Source: Candidatus Hydrogenedentota bacterium | GTDB lineage: Bacteria > Hydrogenedentota > Hydrogenedentia > Hydrogenedentales > CAILVY01 | Direction: 5' to 3' | Length of the DNA stretch: 34,935 bases | Assembly (NCBI GenBank): GCA_903837785.1 | Contig: CAILVY010000293.1 | Coordinates: forward strand, 1 to 34,935 | Shown: one piece after another, positions 7,901 to 17,662 of the stretch | Numbering within the stretch: position 1 is the stretch's first letter | Layout: every line of letters starts with the position of its first letter | The notes under the pieces: generated by a model | What the model was told of the DNA's origin: nothing | What the model saw: only the letters and a program-made list of their open reading frames with translations | The model's database searches: none | Made by a program: the position numbers and the translations under genes

Positions 7901-8808
7901 GGGGCGTGACCCGATTCAAAATGCGCTTCTTCCTCGCGGCTCCGGACGACATACCCCAGGCCGCGAAGGACGCGTTGCGGACGGACGCCCAGTTGGAGGT
8001 GGAACTGGCGCCGGACGGCCTGCTCGTGTCGAATGATCCGTTTGCGCCGTCGTGGCGCTTGTTGCGCGAAGCCGATGGCATCATCAATCTCCTCACGAGC
8101 CAGGACAACCCCCTTCCCTACGGCGCCTTCGGCAATCTGCTGAAGATTACCGTGACCGGGCTGGACAATTTCATGGCCGCCTTCTCCGGCCAGCCGCGCC
8201 AACCCGAGTTCTTCCTCGAGATGCGCCTGGACAACCAGATCTATGTGGCGCCGGCCACTCCCAGCCATCCCTCGGAGACGAAATACTTCCTGTATCCCGG
8301 CGGCCCGACGTTCACGGATCGCCCGCTTTCGGTCAGCCAGGTCTTCGACAATGCGCCGCCGGCGCGCACCGCGGCATTGCTGGCCCAACCCGGCATCAAT
8401 CCGGAAGCCGCGAATGCCTGGGATTTCGATGAAGACGGATTGCCGGACTTCATGGATCCGGAGCAGGACGATGTGGAATTGCCCGGCCAGATTGCCGTGC
8501 CCAACCCGCTCGAAATTAACGCTGCCAGCAGCGAAGGCGTCCTGACTATCCGCAACAACCGGCTGGACACGTTCACTTGGTCCATCGTCCCAGCTTCCGT
8601 GCCCGCCTGGATTACGGCCATCACCTACGGCACCGGGCACGCGCCCGTCCCGAAGGCCACCTTGGCGCCGGGCGAAACGGAACAGATCAATTTCCAGGTG
8701 AGCCGGGCGGGCCTCGAACCCGGTTTCGAACAGGCCACAGTGAAGATTCAGTCGGACAAGTTCGCTCTGGAAGAAGTGCTCACGACCCTGATTGTGGTTT
8801 CGGAATAA
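4990..8808 (+). CDS. Giant VWA-domain lipoprotein with BACON/ASH-like repeats (1)
   Basis: The product is about 1272 residues. The signal peptide ends in the lipobox LALLAGC followed by PFAP. About four Ig-like repeats follow, with patterns such as AxLSL...VSNTGxGxLNWSV and LRITSNGGD, resembling BACON/ASPM-SPD-2-Hydin-type beta sandwiches. A von Willebrand factor A domain starts near residue 570. Its MIDAS motif is D577-Y-T-G-S581, and the VTDGED segment lies near residue 699. More beta-sandwich repeats follow, including SWSIVPDASATWIAEV near the middle and FTWSIVPASVPAWI at the C-terminus. An Asp-rich calcium-loop-like motif, DFDEDGLPDFMD, lies at about 8420-8465. The start at ATG 4990 (or the adjacent ATG at 4993) has GAGGTGG upstream. 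It is likely an outer-membrane-anchored adhesion or scaffold protein. It is paralogous to the next gene. Confidence 0.8.
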   Translation: MMTRVAPHSLFVILPLVLALLAGCPFAPQLEVAPRAVSLGSGGTEAALSVSNTGAGRLNWSVEEVGRVNSDAPWTAQNISWLFLDSAPTGQTATELDHVLLHVSRAGQQVGLYNNAGLRITSNGGDLVIPVSMEVVPTLTASPAELSLSATATSASFSVINSGGAAGAWEVLFLEDANHPESPSPLPGDLLVTPNPGNTLPGEPTLVQVSWQAGRTDFALLVQSDAGSTVVKFRFGSALEGLVVTPDVLTLYMDPTPVPDGGTPLDQAASILHIGNSTAISRQWSIEAIAVNDPSQTPAISVSPSTGQTQPALEIEVSVKVTDASQILAGSGNYALVVHSGESFQTVPIVIEILQLPQIALSDPPQTNSNRPEIHEISTLDFGREDVQKTFWIANVGPLGSKLYFRIDNADAAVSSPVVIDVSPLQDGANGEDGSAQDFFHPTDTNRLIDGREITVTIDRSNLQEDVEFHELTISAVDADFQNPLDAVESKTLQVRVERQPLTLEGAINRSRPPYVMRFVFLIRDTLGSVVPMLTADDRDRISFTVTENDVPLDLTETNLFVTGPDNLRANIAIMLDYTGSMYYAGTDDTIAPLAPGEALQRVKDATKRFLDDLPPGFRVALMYYNDRQQLNRLLHPFSTDHAAIKAALDQFTLPVAQYGVSDIRDALMDGIARIAAEDAADTLPFDEADLRAIMFVTDGEDNASLATTSDLTTAAKDARVRLYPLAYSPNSVSNTKDLIVMAKESGGHLFNAGNVRNLTSLLASEKALALSPSTLTGDNLAYFNLENASETSLSWSIVPDASATWIAEVLPNGGVTPAGGSTSIAVRVDPTVVPPNRTVAANLAISSNNGAGSVNVRMDVGAANQLAQAVTLDLHDEPGRIWNELRNQVVLTYVTPQQQGGTYNIRAEYHPPSGADVAGSFERDGVFFAGDVLAGQIAMSTTGIFNDPTDPIAQTATRAEIFVRTDYAPRGVTRFKMRFFLAAPDDIPQAAKDALRTDAQLEVELAPDGLLVSNDPFAPSWRLLREADGIINLLTSQDNPLPYGAFGNLLKITVTGLDNFMAAFSGQPRQPEFFLEMRLDNQIYVAPATPSHPSETKYFLYPGGPTFTDRPLSVSQVFDNAPPARTAALLAQPGINPEAANAWDFDEDGLPDFMDPEQDDVELPGQIAVPNPLEINAASSEGVLTIRNNRLDTFTWSIVPASVPAWITAITYGTGHAPVPKATLAPGETEQINFQVSRAGLEPGFEQATVKIQSDKFALEEVLTTLIVVSE

Positions 8809-8892
8809 TTCCGCGCGCGAGACGCGCGCCGGTTATCGCATTCGCGCATGGCGCGGGCCGGTTCCGCCCTCATGCAAGTGAAGGAGTACCGT

Positions 8893-11800
8893 ATGTCGCG
8901 TACGAAACATTGGTTCAGGCACCTGGGATGGGCGGCCGCCCTTCTCGCGCTCGCGGGATGCCCCTTCTCCCCCACGCTGGACGTCCAGCCGCTGGCTGTC
9001 TCGTTCGGCAGCGCGGATGCGGTCAAAGAGATCCGCGTCACGAACGGGGGCATGGGCACGCTGGCATGGCAGGCGTCGGAGAACCTCCCGTGGCTGGAAC
9101 TGTCCCTGCCCGCGGCGGGCGCCAAGCAGGACACGGTCCAAGGCACCACGACCTCGGAGATCGACGTCATTCAACTCACCGTCAACCGAAGCGCGCTGCC
9201 CTTGGGCGTGTCCACGGGTGAGATCCTCATCACTTCCAACGGCGGCGAGCAATCCGTTGCCGTGAGCGCGGCCGCGCAGGGCGCGGCGCAACTCCAGCTT
9301 TCGACGGATTCCGTCGATTTCGGGGTAGACGGGGCGGAAGTGGCCGTGCAGATTGCCAACGCCGGCACCGAGGCGCTGACGTGGACCTTCACGGTTCCCG
9401 CGGAAGCGCCGTGGCTGAGTGCCACACCCGCCAACGGGGGTGTCGCGGTGGGCGGGGCGCCCCAGACGATCACACTGCGCGCCAGCCGGACCGGCCTGGC
9501 CGCCGGGGTCTATTTCGCCAACGTGGCGGTCGCCTCCAATGGCGGTGACACGACTATCCTCGCGCGCATGGAAGTCCCCCCCTTCAGCGTGCTTCCTCCG
9601 CAGATCAATTTTGGAAGTCCGGAAGCCTCGATCAGCCAGGTCATCACCGTGTCCAACGGCGGTTTTGTTCCGGTGCCATTGACGTTGAGTGCCGTGACGG
9701 ACGATGGCGCGCCCTGGCTCTCGGTAAGTCCGACGACGCCGACACTGCCCGGGTCGGGCACGGCACAGGCGACGGTGACGGCCAATCCCGCTGGCCTTGC
9801 ACCCGGAAGCTACGCGGGGCATGTGACCGTCGCGGCCAGTGGCTCGGGCTACAGCCGCGAGATTCCCGTGGCCATGATCGTCACGGGCTTCTCCGTAGCG
9901 CCCACCCTGATGGAGTTCGGCGCACTCTCCAGTTCGGACACCCGAAGCCTGACCCTGCAGAACCTGGGACCGCAGCCGATCCCCTGGAGCGTGTCGAAAT
10001 CCGCCGGCAGCACCTGGCTGGACCTGAGCAAGACCTCGGGCACCCTGGCCGCGGGCGACGTCATCCAAGTGACGGCCAATCCGGCCGTGGTTCAGCCCGG
10101 GGCCTATGAAGCCGTGCTGACGTTCTCCTTCACCGGAGGCGAACGCGAGGTGACGGTTCGCATGACCCGTCCACGCCCGCCCGGGCTGCGCGTGGAGCCC
10201 AACAACCTCGATTTTGGCGCAACGCGTGTCGAGGACCTTGTGGGCCTCTGGAACGACGGCACAGGCACGGTTAACTGGCGCATCGATACCGCTGGATTCC
10301 CGGCATGGCTCGTGCTGACCCCGGTGGACGGCGGCGGGATTGCGTCCGGCTCCGTGAGCGGCGAGACCACCGACACCGTGACGATTCGGGTCGACCGGAG
10401 CCAGGCGCCGGCCGGACAGTTTGAGTTCGAGCATTCCTTCGTGGTGGAAGCCTCCGGCGACTCCACCGCCTTCGTAACCGTGACGGTCCACATGAGCATT
10501 GCCAAAGTGCCGGTGCTGACAGTCAAAGGGGATGAGCCCGAGGGTGCCGTGGCACATTTCGTGAACGTTGATGAAGACGAAGACGAGCGTCCGTTCTTCA
10601 TTCGGAACGATGGCACGGGACCGCTGTTCTGGAGCATAGACATCACGCAGGTCCCCGCATGGATCACGTCGATTACGCCGGCCCAGGGCAGTCTGGACCC
10701 AGGCACGCAACAGACCGTGACTGTGGCAATCACCCGTGAAGGGCTCAATTATCTCGGGGCCCAATTCCCGGTGACGATCGTCTCGAACGATCCCGCCCGG
10801 GAAGCGGTGCCGTTGCTCATCGAAGTGCAGGTGCCGAAGAAGATCGTCATCGGCGCCACACCCGCAAGCCTCGCCTTCGGCCTCAACGACAACTCGGCCC
10901 TCATCGCAGTGGCGAACCTGGGCGACCCGGATACCCTCCTTAACTTCAAGGTTACGCCGAGCAAAGATTGGCTTTCCGCCTATCCTGACACCGGCGCGTC
11001 CCTGGGCGTAGTGGGCGAAATCAAGGACTGGCAGACAATTGGCGTGTCGGTCGATCGCACCCGGCTCGATGGCCGCGGCGCCTCGGCCAAGCTCGTGATC
11101 AGCGCCTTCGACATCGTGGGCGGCGTGGAAGTGCCGCGCGCCGACGTGACGCCCTTCGAGATCAATGTCTCCGTGCAAGCGGCCGGCCTCACGATCGAAA
11201 CCGCCCTGCCCCGTCTGCGGGTCCCCTCTCTCGTCCGATTCGTCCTGCTCATGCGCAACGTCCGCTACGAGGCGCTGCCGATTCCCGAATCCTTCCTGGA
11301 CACGGTGGGCGGCCTCTTTGCGGTCTACGAGAAGAATGTGCCGTTGGAGCTTTCCGAGACGAATCAGTTCCTCACGAGTCCGAACCGCATTCGCGGGAAC
11401 GCCTTGATTCTGCTCGACTACTCGGGCAGTATGCAGGAGGCCGCGCATCAACTGACCGACGACAGCATCGTGTCCGCGCCGGATCGCCTTCAGGCGGTCT
11501 ATCAGCAGTCGATCAATCACCTCATTGAGGAGATCCCCTCGAACTACCGCATAGGCATTGCCCTCTTCAACGAACGCGGCGGAGAGGCCATCCGGGTGAT
11601 TCGCGAGAGCGCGGCGGACCCGGTGTTCACGGATGACCGCACCCTGCTCCTGAATCGCCTCAACACGATTCAGGTGGCGGACAACGGCGCCACCCAACTC
11701 CTGCCCGCGATCAATGCCGGCGCGCTGGAACTGGCCAATGCGGACTGGGATCAGAATCTGATCCCGTTCGATGACGCGGATGTTCGCGCGTTGATTTGCG

Positions 11801-13356
11801 TGACGGACGGCCGCCTCACGACGCCGCCCGGCAATCTGACCGACACCGTAACCACGCTGCAGGCCCTGAATACCCGCTTGTTCTGCGTTGGGTGGGGCGA
11901 CAAAGTGCTTGCCGACCCGCTCATCCGGCTGACGACGGGATCGGGCGGACACTTCTACTCGACGCGGAACGAGCCGACGGGTGAATTGGATCCCTTTGGC
12001 TCGCCCATCCGGGTTCCGGTCTTCTCGGAACTGGACAACTGGTGCGCCACGAATCTCGCCGATGCGTGCGATCAGTCCATATCCCGGGATCTCGCCTCCC
12101 AGACGGTCTTCAGCTACACGACGCTGAGCGAGGAAGCCAACGTGGGCGTGGAAGGCCGAATCACCTTTAACGACCCGAACGATCAGGCCAGTTCGTGCCT
12201 TCTGGAGCAAGGCGATATCACTGGGCGCTTCGCGGTTTCGCAGTTGGACTTCCTCGGGATTGCCGGCGATCCTCGCCTGGGCCAGATCTCGCTGCGCTCG
12301 AGCGGCATCCAGCCGGATGGCACGGCGACCTTGATGCTGCACGCGGATTATATGCCGCGCAACGTCTCGCGGCTCTCCTTCCGCATTGAGACCGTGTCGG
12401 CCGACCCGCTTGTCGTGACAGTGCGCCAGCCGGCGACGACGGAAGGCGGCATCATTTCGCAGTGGGTCTTGAGCGGGGCCGCGCCTGTCTACACGTTCAC
12501 CTCGCCTGACGCGCCGTTGCGCTACGGGGAATTCGGCGATCTGGCCGAAATCCGCTTCCAGGGCGCCACCGCTCCCTTCCGGGTGAACTTCACCGTGCTG
12601 GACCCGGTCTACTCGGCCGATCCGAACTCGAAGTACTTCACGTGCCCCGACACGATTACTGTCACCTCGGAACCGTTCCTGGGCACTTCGTTCCCGTCGG
12701 CGTTTCTCTCCACGAGCCCGGCCCCCGTCAGCACGGACCCGATCACGCTGGACTTGGGGACCACGTTCAACTCGGCGCAAGTTCGCGTGTACAACCTGGG
12801 CGGGCATCACAGTCCAAGCGGCGCTTGGCTGAACTGGCAAGCCTCCACCTCTTCCGACGCCCGCTTCCTCTCGCTGGACCCGTTGGAAGGGGGGGTCAGC
12901 GTCGATACGCTGACGCCCAGCCTGCTGAACATTATCGTGGACCGCAGCATCGAGACGGGCGACTATGAGGGTTCCGTGACCTTCGAGTACTCCTATGGCT
13001 CCCTGGGATTGACATTCACGAGCAATCCCATCATCGTTCGCTACCACGTATTGGGGCCTGAACTGACGCTGTCCGCGACAACGTTCAATTTTGACGCCAC
13101 CACGAACGAACTGCCGCTCACCGTGACAAACACGGGACAAGGCACCATGGGCTGGGCGGTCAATACGGCGGCATTGCCGGCCTGGCTGTCGCTGACGTCC
13201 AGCGGCGGGACCCTTGGACCGGGCGAAGGAGAGGACTTCCTGGTACGGATCAACCGGGCGAACCTGCCGGGCTCCGGCATCCATTCGTTCTCCTTCGCGG
13301 TGAACGCGGAACCCGCGGGTAACCAAGTCGTGAATGTGACCGTGCTTCAGCCCTGA
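8893..13356 (+). CDS. Giant VWA-domain lipoprotein with BACON/ASH-like repeats (2)
   Basis: The product is 1487 residues. Lipobox LALAGC is followed by PFSP. Seven beta-sandwich repeats of about 95-110 residues come first, each with the frame LxVxPxxLxFG...V-N-G-G/T...W-L-x-L...G-x-L-x-x-G...V-x-V-x-R...G-x-Y...SNGG, as in BACON or choice-of-anchor domains. A VWA domain follows with MIDAS D842-Y-S-G-S846 and VTDGR near residue 972. After a beta-rich linker two more repeats close the protein. The architecture mirrors its upstream neighbour, but with more N-terminal repeats. AAGGAG (8881-8886) sits 6 nt before the ATG at 8893, which places the signal peptide first. The gap to the preceding stop is 84 nt, so both are probably co-transcribed. 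A cell-surface, metal-dependent protein-binding role is likely; the ligand is unknown. Confidence 0.8.
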   Translation: MSRTKHWFRHLGWAAALLALAGCPFSPTLDVQPLAVSFGSADAVKEIRVTNGGMGTLAWQASENLPWLELSLPAAGAKQDTVQGTTTSEIDVIQLTVNRSALPLGVSTGEILITSNGGEQSVAVSAAAQGAAQLQLSTDSVDFGVDGAEVAVQIANAGTEALTWTFTVPAEAPWLSATPANGGVAVGGAPQTITLRASRTGLAAGVYFANVAVASNGGDTTILARMEVPPFSVLPPQINFGSPEASISQVITVSNGGFVPVPLTLSAVTDDGAPWLSVSPTTPTLPGSGTAQATVTANPAGLAPGSYAGHVTVAASGSGYSREIPVAMIVTGFSVAPTLMEFGALSSSDTRSLTLQNLGPQPIPWSVSKSAGSTWLDLSKTSGTLAAGDVIQVTANPAVVQPGAYEAVLTFSFTGGEREVTVRMTRPRPPGLRVEPNNLDFGATRVEDLVGLWNDGTGTVNWRIDTAGFPAWLVLTPVDGGGIASGSVSGETTDTVTIRVDRSQAPAGQFEFEHSFVVEASGDSTAFVTVTVHMSIAKVPVLTVKGDEPEGAVAHFVNVDEDEDERPFFIRNDGTGPLFWSIDITQVPAWITSITPAQGSLDPGTQQTVTVAITREGLNYLGAQFPVTIVSNDPAREAVPLLIEVQVPKKIVIGATPASLAFGLNDNSALIAVANLGDPDTLLNFKVTPSKDWLSAYPDTGASLGVVGEIKDWQTIGVSVDRTRLDGRGASAKLVISAFDIVGGVEVPRADVTPFEINVSVQAAGLTIETALPRLRVPSLVRFVLLMRNVRYEALPIPESFLDTVGGLFAVYEKNVPLELSETNQFLTSPNRIRGNALILLDYSGSMQEAAHQLTDDSIVSAPDRLQAVYQQSINHLIEEIPSNYRIGIALFNERGGEAIRVIRESAADPVFTDDRTLLLNRLNTIQVADNGATQLLPAINAGALELANADWDQNLIPFDDADVRALICVTDGRLTTPPGNLTDTVTTLQALNTRLFCVGWGDKVLADPLIRLTTGSGGHFYSTRNEPTGELDPFGSPIRVPVFSELDNWCATNLADACDQSISRDLASQTVFSYTTLSEEANVGVEGRITFNDPNDQASSCLLEQGDITGRFAVSQLDFLGIAGDPRLGQISLRSSGIQPDGTATLMLHADYMPRNVSRLSFRIETVSADPLVVTVRQPATTEGGIISQWVLSGAAPVYTFTSPDAPLRYGEFGDLAEIRFQGATAPFRVNFTVLDPVYSADPNSKYFTCPDTITVTSEPFLGTSFPSAFLSTSPAPVSTDPITLDLGTTFNSAQVRVYNLGGHHSPSGAWLNWQASTSSDARFLSLDPLEGGVSVDTLTPSLLNIIVDRSIETGDYEGSVTFEYSYGSLGLTFTSNPIIVRYHVLGPELTLSATTFNFDATTNELPLTVTNTGQGTMGWAVNTAALPAWLSLTSSGGTLGPGEGEDFLVRINRANLPGSGIHSFSFAVNAEPAGNQVVNVTVLQP

Positions 13357-13770
13357 CAGACAACTTCAACGTTCCCTTGTGCCGCGGATTCCAGCCAAAT
13401 CCGCGGCGCGGTCTTTCGGGCGGAGGAAGGGTCCACAAAAAACTGGTGACGCGCAGCCTATGGCTGACTGCGCGCCACCCTTGGGCATTGGGGAGAAGCG
13501 TGCATACACACGCTTCCTGGCGGGAAAAAACAGAGTCTCTTGTTTTCAACCAGTCCTTGTCTCTGTGACGACACCAGAACTACCTATCCTGATAAGCAAA
13601 ATGCGTGCCGTCTTGGGCGAAAAGAGCAGCACCAATGCTAACCCATTGTGGGGAAAGAACCTGACACAACAAGTGCTTGGGGGCGCGGGGACTTGATGGG
13701 CTTCGGCGGCAAAGGAAAGCTACCGATGTGTAGGACTTGGCAGGGTGTTCGTACGAAAAGGTAGTCCGAA
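13357..13770. other. Intergenic stretch with several hairpins, no gene
   Basis: No convincing gene lies between the two convergent transcripts. The stretch holds a terminator-like hairpin (13381-13407), a 12-bp hairpin with one mismatch (13445-13456 with 13468-13479), an 8-bp hairpin (13495-13502 with 13509-13516) and a 10-bp palindrome TTCGTACGAA (13748-13757). Short reading frames across it change composition and lack ribosome binding sites. Confidence 0.55.
13381..13407 (+). terminator. Hairpin terminator after the second giant lipoprotein
   Basis: GCCGCGGATT (13381-13390) pairs perfectly with AATCCGCGGC (13398-13407) across a 7-nt loop, 24 nt after the lipoprotein stop codon. The following tract (GCGGTCTTTCGG) is only weakly T-rich, so termination may be inefficient or Rho-assisted. 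Confidence 0.55.
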
Positions 13771-15321
<1,551 letters not shown>

Positions 15322-15341
15322 GGTCCCGCCAATCTCTAAAA

Positions 15342-15416
15342 ATGGGCAAGTTGATACGGTTTGACTCGCCTAAACCTACCGCATTGTAGGTTGAAGCCCA
15401 TCAAGAAGTCAAACCG
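15342..15416 (-). promoter_or_regulatory. Structured leader upstream of the sigma-54 activator
   Basis: Two nested perfect inverted repeats lie in the 120-nt gap. The outer arms are CGGTTTGACT (15357-15366) and AGTCAAACCG (15407-15416); the inner arms are AACCTAC (15373-15379) and GTAGGTT (15386-15392). Read on the minus strand, ATGGGC (15395-15400) could instead pair with GCCCAT (15342-15347), which is followed directly by TTTTT. That alternative, mutually exclusive pairing resembles an attenuator. The same structure could also serve as the terminator of the upstream isomerase gene. Confidence 0.45.
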
Positions 15417-15441
15417 GAACTTGCGGCGTGCGGGCCGGAGC

Positions 15442-16101
15442 TCAGCGCGCTTCGGGGAAGTAGTGGGCCTCGATCAGGGCGCAGGCCGTGTGCCACAGGA
15501 CGGCATGGGCCTCCTGGACGACCTTGGTTGAGTCCCCGGGAGCCTTCACGGCGATATCGGCGAACTGGGCCATCTTTCCCCCTTTGGGGCCGGTGAGCGA
15601 CACGGCGAGCCCGCCCTTGGCCTTGGCGACGCTCATGGCCATCTGACAGTTGCCCGCGTTGCCGGAGGTGGAAATGGCCATCAGCACATCGCCAGGCCTC
15701 ATGAGGGCGTTGAGTTCCTGGGCAAAGGCCATGTCGCGCAGGGGGGAATCGTTCTCGACGGCCGTCTTGAGCGCCCCGTTGAAGCCGAGGGCCACGGCAG
15801 GCAAGCCCGCTTCGAGATTGCGGCTCAACTCCTCGCCAAAGGGCAAGGCCTGGAGGCACACCGAGAACGCCTCCGGCAAGGGCCGCTTCCGCTCGAAGCT
15901 CTTGCACAGTTCGCCCACGATATGCATTGCGTCCGCGTTCGATCCGCCATTGCCGCACGTGAAGAAAGTGCCGCCGCCGTCATAGCAGCGCACGAGGGCC
16001 GCATGGGCTTCAAGCAGCGCCGGGACGCACGGATCGAGGTCCGGGCGGCGTGCGAGCATTTCATCGAGGATAGCTTGTTCAACAGCGGACAGGGGGATCA
16101 T
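15442..16101 (-). CDS. gmhA: SIS-domain isomerase, GmhA-like (sedoheptulose-7-phosphate isomerase)
   Basis: The product is 219 residues. GmhA converts sedoheptulose 7-phosphate to D-glycero-D-manno-heptose 7-phosphate, the first step of ADP-heptose synthesis for LPS inner core or S-layer glycans. Landmarks are the phosphosugar loop CGNGGSNADAMH (49-60), the following Glu64, GDVLMAISTSGNAGN in the SIS core, LTGPKGGKMAQFADI, and the C-terminal catalytic-His region QEAHAVLWH. The central segment (about 75-110) is longer than in E. coli GmhA. It could be a paralogue acting on a related sugar phosphate. The ATG at 16101 is chosen over upstream frames because it matches the family N-terminus and AAGGA lies upstream. 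No other heptose genes are seen nearby. Confidence 0.75.
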   Translation of the reverse strand: MIPLSAVEQAILDEMLARRPDLDPCVPALLEAHAALVRCYDGGGTFFTCGNGGSNADAMHIVGELCKSFERKRPLPEAFSVCLQALPFGEELSRNLEAGLPAVALGFNGALKTAVENDSPLRDMAFAQELNALMRPGDVLMAISTSGNAGNCQMAMSVAKAKGGLAVSLTGPKGGKMAQFADIAVKAPGDSTKVVQEAHAVLWHTACALIEAHYFPEAR

Positions 16102-16170
16102 AAGCTCGGTCCTTGTCGTTGCGGCTCTCGCCGGACAGTATTCCTCCGCGGTCATTGCGGGTTGCAGGGG

Positions 16171-16176
16171 ATTATA
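16171..16176 (-). promoter_or_regulatory. -10 box candidate for the GmhA-like gene
   Basis: On the minus strand a perfect TATAAT lies 70 nt upstream of the isomerase start. The hexamer 17 nt further upstream (GGCAGC) is a poor -35, so an activator or another spacing would be needed. Confidence 0.35.
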
Positions 16177-16297
16177 GCGCATCCGAAGCGCCGGCTGCCT
16201 GTTGCGGGATTTCACACGGACGGCGGCGTCTCCATGGCACCGCCGTGGCGGATGCGTCCAATTGCCTCGGCGCTATCCCGGCGGTTAGGATAGGCGG

Positions 16298-17653
16298 ATG
16301 CCAGAAGACCTCTTTGAAATCGCGGCGGCGGAACGGTTGCGGCGGGAAGCGCCGCTGGCGCGCCGCGTCGCGCCGCGCTCCATCGATGAACTCGTCGGCC
16401 AGGATCATATCCTGGGGCCGGGCAAGATTCTGCGCCGGGCCATCGAAGCGGATCGCGTGACCTCGGTGATCTTCTACGGCCCGCCGGGCTCGGGAAAGAC
16501 CGCGCTCGCCCGGATCATCGCGATGCGGACGAAGGCCGCCTTCGAACCGCTGAACGCCGTGCGCTCCGGCGTAAAGGAATTGCGCGAACTGATCGCCGCG
16601 GCCAAGCAGCGCCGCATCCACGAGAACCGGCGCACGATTGTCTTCGTGGACGAAATCCACCGCTTCAACCGCGCGCAGCAGGACGCGCTCCTGCCGGACG
16701 TGGAGAACGGCAACATCATTCTCATCGGGGCCACGACGGAGAACCCTTTCTTCTCCGTGGTCGCCCCGCTGCTCTCGCGCTCCCAGATCTTCGAGTTCAA
16801 GCGGCTCGAGGACGAGCATATCATCACGCTGCTGGAACGGGCGCTCGCGCATCCCTCGCTGGGGCTCGAAGACCTCGGCATCGCGGCGGAACCGGAGGCG
16901 CTGGCGCATATCGCGCGCTATGCCGAAGGCGATGTCCGCCGCGCGCTGAACGCGCTCGAGATCGCCCTGCTCACGACCGCGCCCGAAGAGGGCCGGATTC
17001 ACGTGACACTCGACGCGGCGCGCGAGTCCATCCAGCGGAAGATGTATCACTACGACGGCGCGGGCGATGAACATTACGACGCCGCCTCCGCCTTCATCAA
17101 GAGCATGCGCGGCAGCAACCCGGACGCGGCGGTCTACTGGATGGCGCGGATGCTCGAAGCGGGCGAGACGCCGCGCTTCGTGGCGCGCCGCATCTGCATC
17201 GCCGCCTCGGAAGACGTGGGCAATGCCGATCCTATGGCGCTCGTGCTGGCCACGGCGGCGTGGCAGGCGTGCGAGTTCATCGGCCTGCCGGAGGCGCGGA
17301 TCATCCTCTCGCAAGCGGCAACCTACGTGGCGTGCGCGCCCAAAAGCAACGCGGCTTATCTCGCCATCGACGCCGCGACTGCTGATGTGCGCGAGCAGAA
17401 GACAGCCGACGTGCCGGCCCATCTCCAGGACACGCACTATCAGGGCGCGAAACGCCTGGGCCGGGGAATGGACTATCAGTACGCGCATGATTTCGAGGAG
17501 GGGTATGTCCCGCAGGACTACGGCGTGCCGCGCGGAGCGTATTATCACCCCACAGACCGGGGCAAGGAAGCGGAGTTCCGCGAGCGCCTAAGCCGATTCG
17601 ACGCGCGCGACCGGCAGCGAGAAGACGGGCCCGAATCGCCGCCCAAGGAGTGA
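16298..17653 (+). CDS. rarA: Replication-associated recombination protein A (RarA/MgsA)
   Basis: This is a 451-residue AAA+ ATPase of the RarA/WRNIP1 family, which acts at stalled replication forks in the cytoplasm. It has Walker A GPPGSGKT (61-68), Walker B VFVDEIHRFN (115-124), the family-typical sensor-1 segment GATTENP (144-150) and RYAEGDVRRALNALE. The C-terminal tetramerisation region is diagnostic, with YHYDGAGDEHYDAASAFIKS, GSNPDAAVYWMARML, RRICIAASEDVGNADP and YQYAHDFEEGYVPQ. The length is normal for the family. The ATG at 16298 follows a weak AGGA site and begins the conserved DLF segment. The stop overlaps the ribosome binding site of the next gene, so both form an operon. Confidence 0.95.
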   Translation: MPEDLFEIAAAERLRREAPLARRVAPRSIDELVGQDHILGPGKILRRAIEADRVTSVIFYGPPGSGKTALARIIAMRTKAAFEPLNAVRSGVKELRELIAAAKQRRIHENRRTIVFVDEIHRFNRAQQDALLPDVENGNIILIGATTENPFFSVVAPLLSRSQIFEFKRLEDEHIITLLERALAHPSLGLEDLGIAAEPEALAHIARYAEGDVRRALNALEIALLTTAPEEGRIHVTLDAARESIQRKMYHYDGAGDEHYDAASAFIKSMRGSNPDAAVYWMARMLEAGETPRFVARRICIAASEDVGNADPMALVLATAAWQACEFIGLPEARIILSQAATYVACAPKSNAAYLAIDAATADVREQKTADVPAHLQDTHYQGAKRLGRGMDYQYAHDFEEGYVPQDYGVPRGAYYHPTDRGKEAEFRERLSRFDARDRQREDGPESPPKE

Positions 17654-17662
17654 GGAAGTGAC

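Noticed and set aside
5041..8640. A roughly 1199-codon minus-strand frame opposite the first giant lipoprotein
   Set aside because: Same reason: its composition is typical of antisense frames and the plus-strand protein is clearly real.
8833..13326. A very long open frame (about 1497 codons) on the minus strand opposite the second giant lipoprotein
   Set aside because: It is the antisense shadow of a GC-rich gene: Arg/His/Gly-rich, with no domain, signal peptide or ribosome binding site, while the plus strand has a lipobox, repeats and a VWA domain.
13377..13696. Two short plus-strand frames in the gap after the second giant lipoprotein
   Set aside because: They lack ribosome binding sites, overlap a set of hairpins and have no consistent protein composition.
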